A stretch of 64,000 nt of DNA from Kistimonas sp964291505 (lineage in GTDB: Bacteria > Pseudomonadota > Gammaproteobacteria > Pseudomonadales > Endozoicomonadaceae): the NCBI GenBank assembly GCA_964291505.2, contig OZ220216.1:1612001-1676000 (forward strand), given 5' to 3'. The notes below the pieces were generated by a model. That model was not told the DNA's origin. It ran no database searches and saw nothing but the letters and a program-made list of their open reading frames with translations. A program made the position numbers and the translations under genes. How positions within the stretch are numbered: position 1 is the stretch's first letter; each line of letters opens with the position of its first letter. Shown here piece by piece: positions 61,673 through 64,000 of this stretch.

Positions 61673-61703
61673 TTATTCATATTTTTATGCTTCATTCGAA
61701 TAA
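61673..61703 (+). promoter_or_regulatory. Candidate inverted repeat at the cysB promoter
   Basis: TTATTC (61673-61678) and GAATAA (61698-61703) form an inverted repeat just before cysB. A second, ATTCT-ATAAA-AGAAT, lies at about 61656-61670. CysB-type regulators bind such spaced arms and repress their own genes in enterics; here this is a guess from position. Confidence 0.35.
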
Positions 61704-61724
61704 TGGGTTTTTGCGGAGGCCATA

Positions 61725-62699
61725 ATGAAGCTGCAACAGCTGCGCTATATCTGGGAAGTGGCTCATCACGAGCTGAATGTGTCGGCAACGGCGCAGAGTC
61801 TCTATACTTCTCAACCCGGTATCAGTAAACAGATTCGTCTGCTTGAGGATGAACTCGGTGTCGAGGTCTTTGCCCGCAGCGGCAAGCACCTGACCCGGAT
61901 CACCCCGGCCGGCGAAAAGATTATTGAAACCGCGGGTGAGATTCTCCGGAAAGTGGATTCCATCAAGCAAGTTGCCCAGGAATTCAGTAACGAGAAGAAA
62001 GGGACTCTGGCTCTGGCCACCACCCACACACAGGCTCGTTACGCCTTGCCACCGGTGATCAAGCAATTCATCGGCAAGTATCCGGACGTTTCTTTGCATA
62101 TGCATCAGGGCACACCGATGCAGATCTCGGAAATGGCCGCTGATGGCACGGTGGATTTCGCCATTGCGACCGAAGCCCTGGAACTGTTCAATGACCTGAT
62201 CATGATGCCCTGCTACAGCTGGAACCGTAGCGTGCTGGTGCCAAAGAATCACCCTCTGGCGCAGGTGTCTGAACTGACACTGCAGGATATCGGTAAATAT
62301 CCGATTGTGACGTATGTGTTTGGCTTTACCGGCCGTTCCAAGCTGGACGAAGCCTTCATGAACGAAGGGATTGCGCCACGCGTCGTATTTACCGCTGCCG
62401 ACACCGATGTTATCAAGACCTATGTTCGACTGGGTCTGGGTATCGGGATTGTTGCCGGTATGTCTTATGATGCAGAGTTGGATTCGGATCTCGTTGCCCT
62501 TGATGCCTCACATTTGTTTGAGGCCAGCGTGACAAAGATCGGCTTCCGCCGCGGTACTTTCCTGCGTGGATTCATGTACGATTTCATCGAACTCTTTGCG
62601 CCACATCTGACCAAAGAGATCATCGATGAAGCCGTATCCCGTCATAACAAGGCGGAAGTGGACGAGCTGTTTGAGCACATCAATCTGCCCGTACACTGA
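61725..62699 (+). CDS. cysB: LysR-type regulator CysB
   Basis: 324-aa regulator of cysteine synthesis and sulfur uptake. The DNA-binding start MKLQQLRYIWEVAHHELNVSATAQSL-like and TSQPGISKQIRLLEDELG are nearly identical to CysB of enterics and pseudomonads. The effector domain has TTHTQARYALP (sulfate/N-acetylserine pocket) and FTGRSKLDEAF. Length equals E. coli CysB (324). GGAGG lies about 6 nt before the ATG. Divergent from the TSUP gene. Confidence 0.96.
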   Translation: MKLQQLRYIWEVAHHELNVSATAQSLYTSQPGISKQIRLLEDELGVEVFARSGKHLTRITPAGEKIIETAGEILRKVDSIKQVAQEFSNEKKGTLALATTHTQARYALPPVIKQFIGKYPDVSLHMHQGTPMQISEMAADGTVDFAIATEALELFNDLIMMPCYSWNRSVLVPKNHPLAQVSELTLQDIGKYPIVTYVFGFTGRSKLDEAFMNEGIAPRVVFTAADTDVIKTYVRLGLGIGIVAGMSYDAELDSDLVALDASHLFEASVTKIGFRRGTFLRGFMYDFIELFAPHLTKEIIDEAVSRHNKAEVDELFEHINLPVH

Positions 62700-62721
62700 C
62701 GGTTAACGATCGCACAGAACG

Positions 62722-62760
62722 GGCTGATCTGGCATGGTTTGGATCAGCCTTTTTCTTTTT
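62722..62760 (+). terminator. Terminator after cysB
   Basis: Stem GGCTGATC (62722-62729) / GATCAGCC (62742-62749), 12-nt loop, then TTTTTCTTTTT. The T-run reaches the stop of the convergent thiol-protein gene. Confidence 0.85.
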
Positions 62761-63052
62761 AGCGTGTTTCCTCCGCCGTTTCTTTTTCCAGTACGTCTTT
62801 CACAAGCTTGAAGTAGATCGTATAAACCTCGGGCGTTTCCCCGGGCTTTTCGACGACAAAGAAGGGCGCTTTTTCGACATTCATCATGGTGGCGATCTGC
62901 ATGCCCTCACTGAACGGATCATTCTCGTAGGCTTCAACAATGCGGTCGATTCGATGTATGTGACCTGATTGCTCCAACCGTTCCAGTACTTCACCGCATT
63001 TCTTGCAGGGCGATCCATCGGCCAGAATCTTTTTGACCATTGTAATTTTCAT
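62759..63052 (-). CDS. Small thioredoxin/glutaredoxin-like protein
   Basis: 97-aa protein with a CKKC motif (residues about 14-17) in KILADGSPCKKCGEVLERLE, followed by a pattern of strands and helices, and FFVVEKPGE, which resembles the cis-Pro region of the thioredoxin fold. ATG at 63052 has AAGGA 7 nt upstream; a longer frame reaches 63112. It may act as a disulfide reductase or metal-binding protein; I do not know a named family. Divergent from thrH. Confidence 0.7.
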   Translation of the reverse strand: MKITMVKKILADGSPCKKCGEVLERLEQSGHIHRIDRIVEAYENDPFSEGMQIATMMNVEKAPFFVVEKPGETPEVYTIYFKLVKDVLEKETAEETR

Positions 63053-63288
63053 CGGGAATTCCTTCTTTTCCTTGGCAACACGGAGACTTGGCGATTTTAT
63101 CAATGCCATCACAATCTACTAATAACATTTCCGCATAACTTAATAGCGGCAGGTTGGGGTTTGCATGGTGAGAGGGGCAGGGGTAGAGTGTGCGCTGTTC
63201 AGCTGGCATTGTCAGCGCCCAAGCACGACCAGAACAACACTGGCAAAACAGTATAAATAGTACAAAAACAGAAAAATCAGGAGTCGTT

Positions 63289-63909
63289 GTGGAAATAGCC
63301 TGTCTGGATCTGGAAGGGGTACTGGTTCCCGAAATCTGGATCAAATTCGCCGAACAAACCGGCATTGATGAACTCAAAGCCACCACACGGGATATTCCCG
63401 ATTATGATGTGCTGATGAAACAGCGCCTTAAGCTGTTGGAGCAGCATGGTCTTGGGTTGCGGGAAATTCAGGCCGTCATCGCGGAGATGGCACCACTGCC
63501 CGGAGCCCGTGATTTCATCGACTGGCTACGGGAACGTTTTCAGGTCGTTATTCTTTCCGATACCTTTTACGAATTTGCCCAGCCGCTGATGCGTCAGCTG
63601 GGATTCCCGACGTTGCTCTGTCATCGTCTTGAAGTGGATGAAAACGGTAAGGTGACTGACTATACGCTTCGCCAGAAAGATCCGAAGCGGATGTCAGTGA
63701 AGGCATTCCATGGTTTGAACTATCAGGTGATTGCTGCCGGTGATTCCTATAACGACACGACGATGCTGGCCGAGGCCGATGCAGGCATACTGTTCCATGC
63801 GCCGGATAATGTCATTGAGGAATTCCCTCAGTTCCCGGCCGTCCATACCTTCCATGATCTGAAGATGGCGTTCTGTCAGGCCAGTGTTCGGGATATTCCT
63901 CTGCAATAA
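63289..63909 (+). CDS. thrH: Phosphoserine phosphatase / homoserine phosphotransferase ThrH
   Basis: 206-aa HAD-family enzyme. The sequence is very close to P. aeruginosa ThrH, which dephosphorylates phosphoserine and can move the phosphate to homoserine. HAD motif I LDLEGVLVPE (Asp7 nucleophile), motif II VVILSDTFYEF, motif IV AAGDSYNDTTML. GTG start at 63289 with AGGAG 5 nt upstream gives MEIACLDLEG and the expected length; an in-frame ATG at 63190 would add 33 unrelated residues. Confidence 0.94.
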   Translation: MEIACLDLEGVLVPEIWIKFAEQTGIDELKATTRDIPDYDVLMKQRLKLLEQHGLGLREIQAVIAEMAPLPGARDFIDWLRERFQVVILSDTFYEFAQPLMRQLGFPTLLCHRLEVDENGKVTDYTLRQKDPKRMSVKAFHGLNYQVIAAGDSYNDTTMLAEADAGILFHAPDNVIEEFPQFPAVHTFHDLKMAFCQASVRDIPLQ

Positions 63910-63930
63910 CAGGCTGATGGACGGGTAGGA

Positions 63931-64000
63931 CTAAAGTGCTACCCGTTCGGCTTCCATACTTTCCAGAACATTCATCAGGTTTCTTACCTTGGTGATGGAT
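63931..64000 (-). CDS. C-terminal fragment of a gene running off the right edge
   Basis: Minus-strand open frame ending with TAG at 63933-63931; the last residues read SITKVRNLMNVLESMEAERVAL. It enters from beyond the window and is convergent with thrH. Too short to identify. A hairpin ACGGGTAG / CTACCCGT (63921-63946) overlaps its end and may be a shared terminator. Confidence 0.4.
   Translation of the reverse strand, partial: SITKVRNLMNVLESMEAERVAL

Overview
The window looks like chromosomal core DNA of a gammaproteobacterium related to Pseudomonas and the marine Oceanospirillales-type lineages. Gene order from about 15.5 to 46.1 kb (fadB, fadA, topA, two small proteins, sulA, lexA, psrA, nagZ, a methylthioinosine phosphorylase, then csiV, mfd, a long gap paralogue, nqrABCDEF, apbE, nqrM, sthA) resembles the order I recall for P. 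aeruginosa around PA2991-PA3014. A sodium-pumping NADH dehydrogenase and a sodium-coupled symporter suggest a marine or salt-adapted host. The genus cannot be fixed by reading alone. I see no rRNA, tRNA, CRISPR, insertion sequence or prophage.

Layout. 1-2 kb: end of a cation/proton antiporter, then divergent minD-minE with no minC beside them. 2.2-7.5 kb: lytic transglycosylase slt, a three-gene ThiXYZ-like importer, and a coiled-coil protein. 7.9-13 kb: a LapB/LapC/TolC-type type I secretion system without its substrate gene. 13-15.3 kb: malate dehydrogenase, a universal stress protein and a small membrane protein. 15.4-19 kb: fadBA behind a probable PsrA operator. 19.4-25 kb: topA, two small proteins, the lexA-sulA pair behind two LexA boxes, and psrA with its own operator. 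25-28.4 kb: L,D-transpeptidase, nagZ, an MscS channel and a purine nucleoside phosphorylase, closely packed. 28.6-30.6 kb: a three-gene partner-switching module (REC-PP2C phosphatase, STAS protein, anti-sigma kinase). 30.7-36.8 kb: csiV and mfd, divergent from the gap paralogue. 37-46 kb: the Na+-NQR operon with its flavin transferase and iron-sulfur maturation factor, then soluble transhydrogenase. 46.3-64 kb: NSS symporter, MATE exporter, metH, a Bcr/CflA exporter, nfuA, a membrane-anchored redoxin, greB, DAHP synthase, an OFA-type MFS transporter, a 5'-nucleotidase, a TSUP exporter, cysB, a small thiol protein, thrH and a clipped gene at the right edge.

How genes work together. PsrA sits a few genes from fadBA and both carry CAAAC-N4-GTTTG-like sites, which suggests a local fatty-acid regulatory circuit. 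LexA and SulA form an SOS pair. NqrA-F, ApbE (FMN attachment) and NqrM (iron delivery) form a complete Na+-NQR assembly set, with SthA balancing NADPH and NADH. CysB and a divergent TauE/SafE-like exporter suggest sulfur control. The window is mostly well-known housekeeping DNA. The least explained items are the minC-less minDE pair, the partner-switching module without a neighbouring target, the orphan secretion system, the unusual translation start of the OFA transporter, and a possible 41-codon ORF ahead of nqrA.
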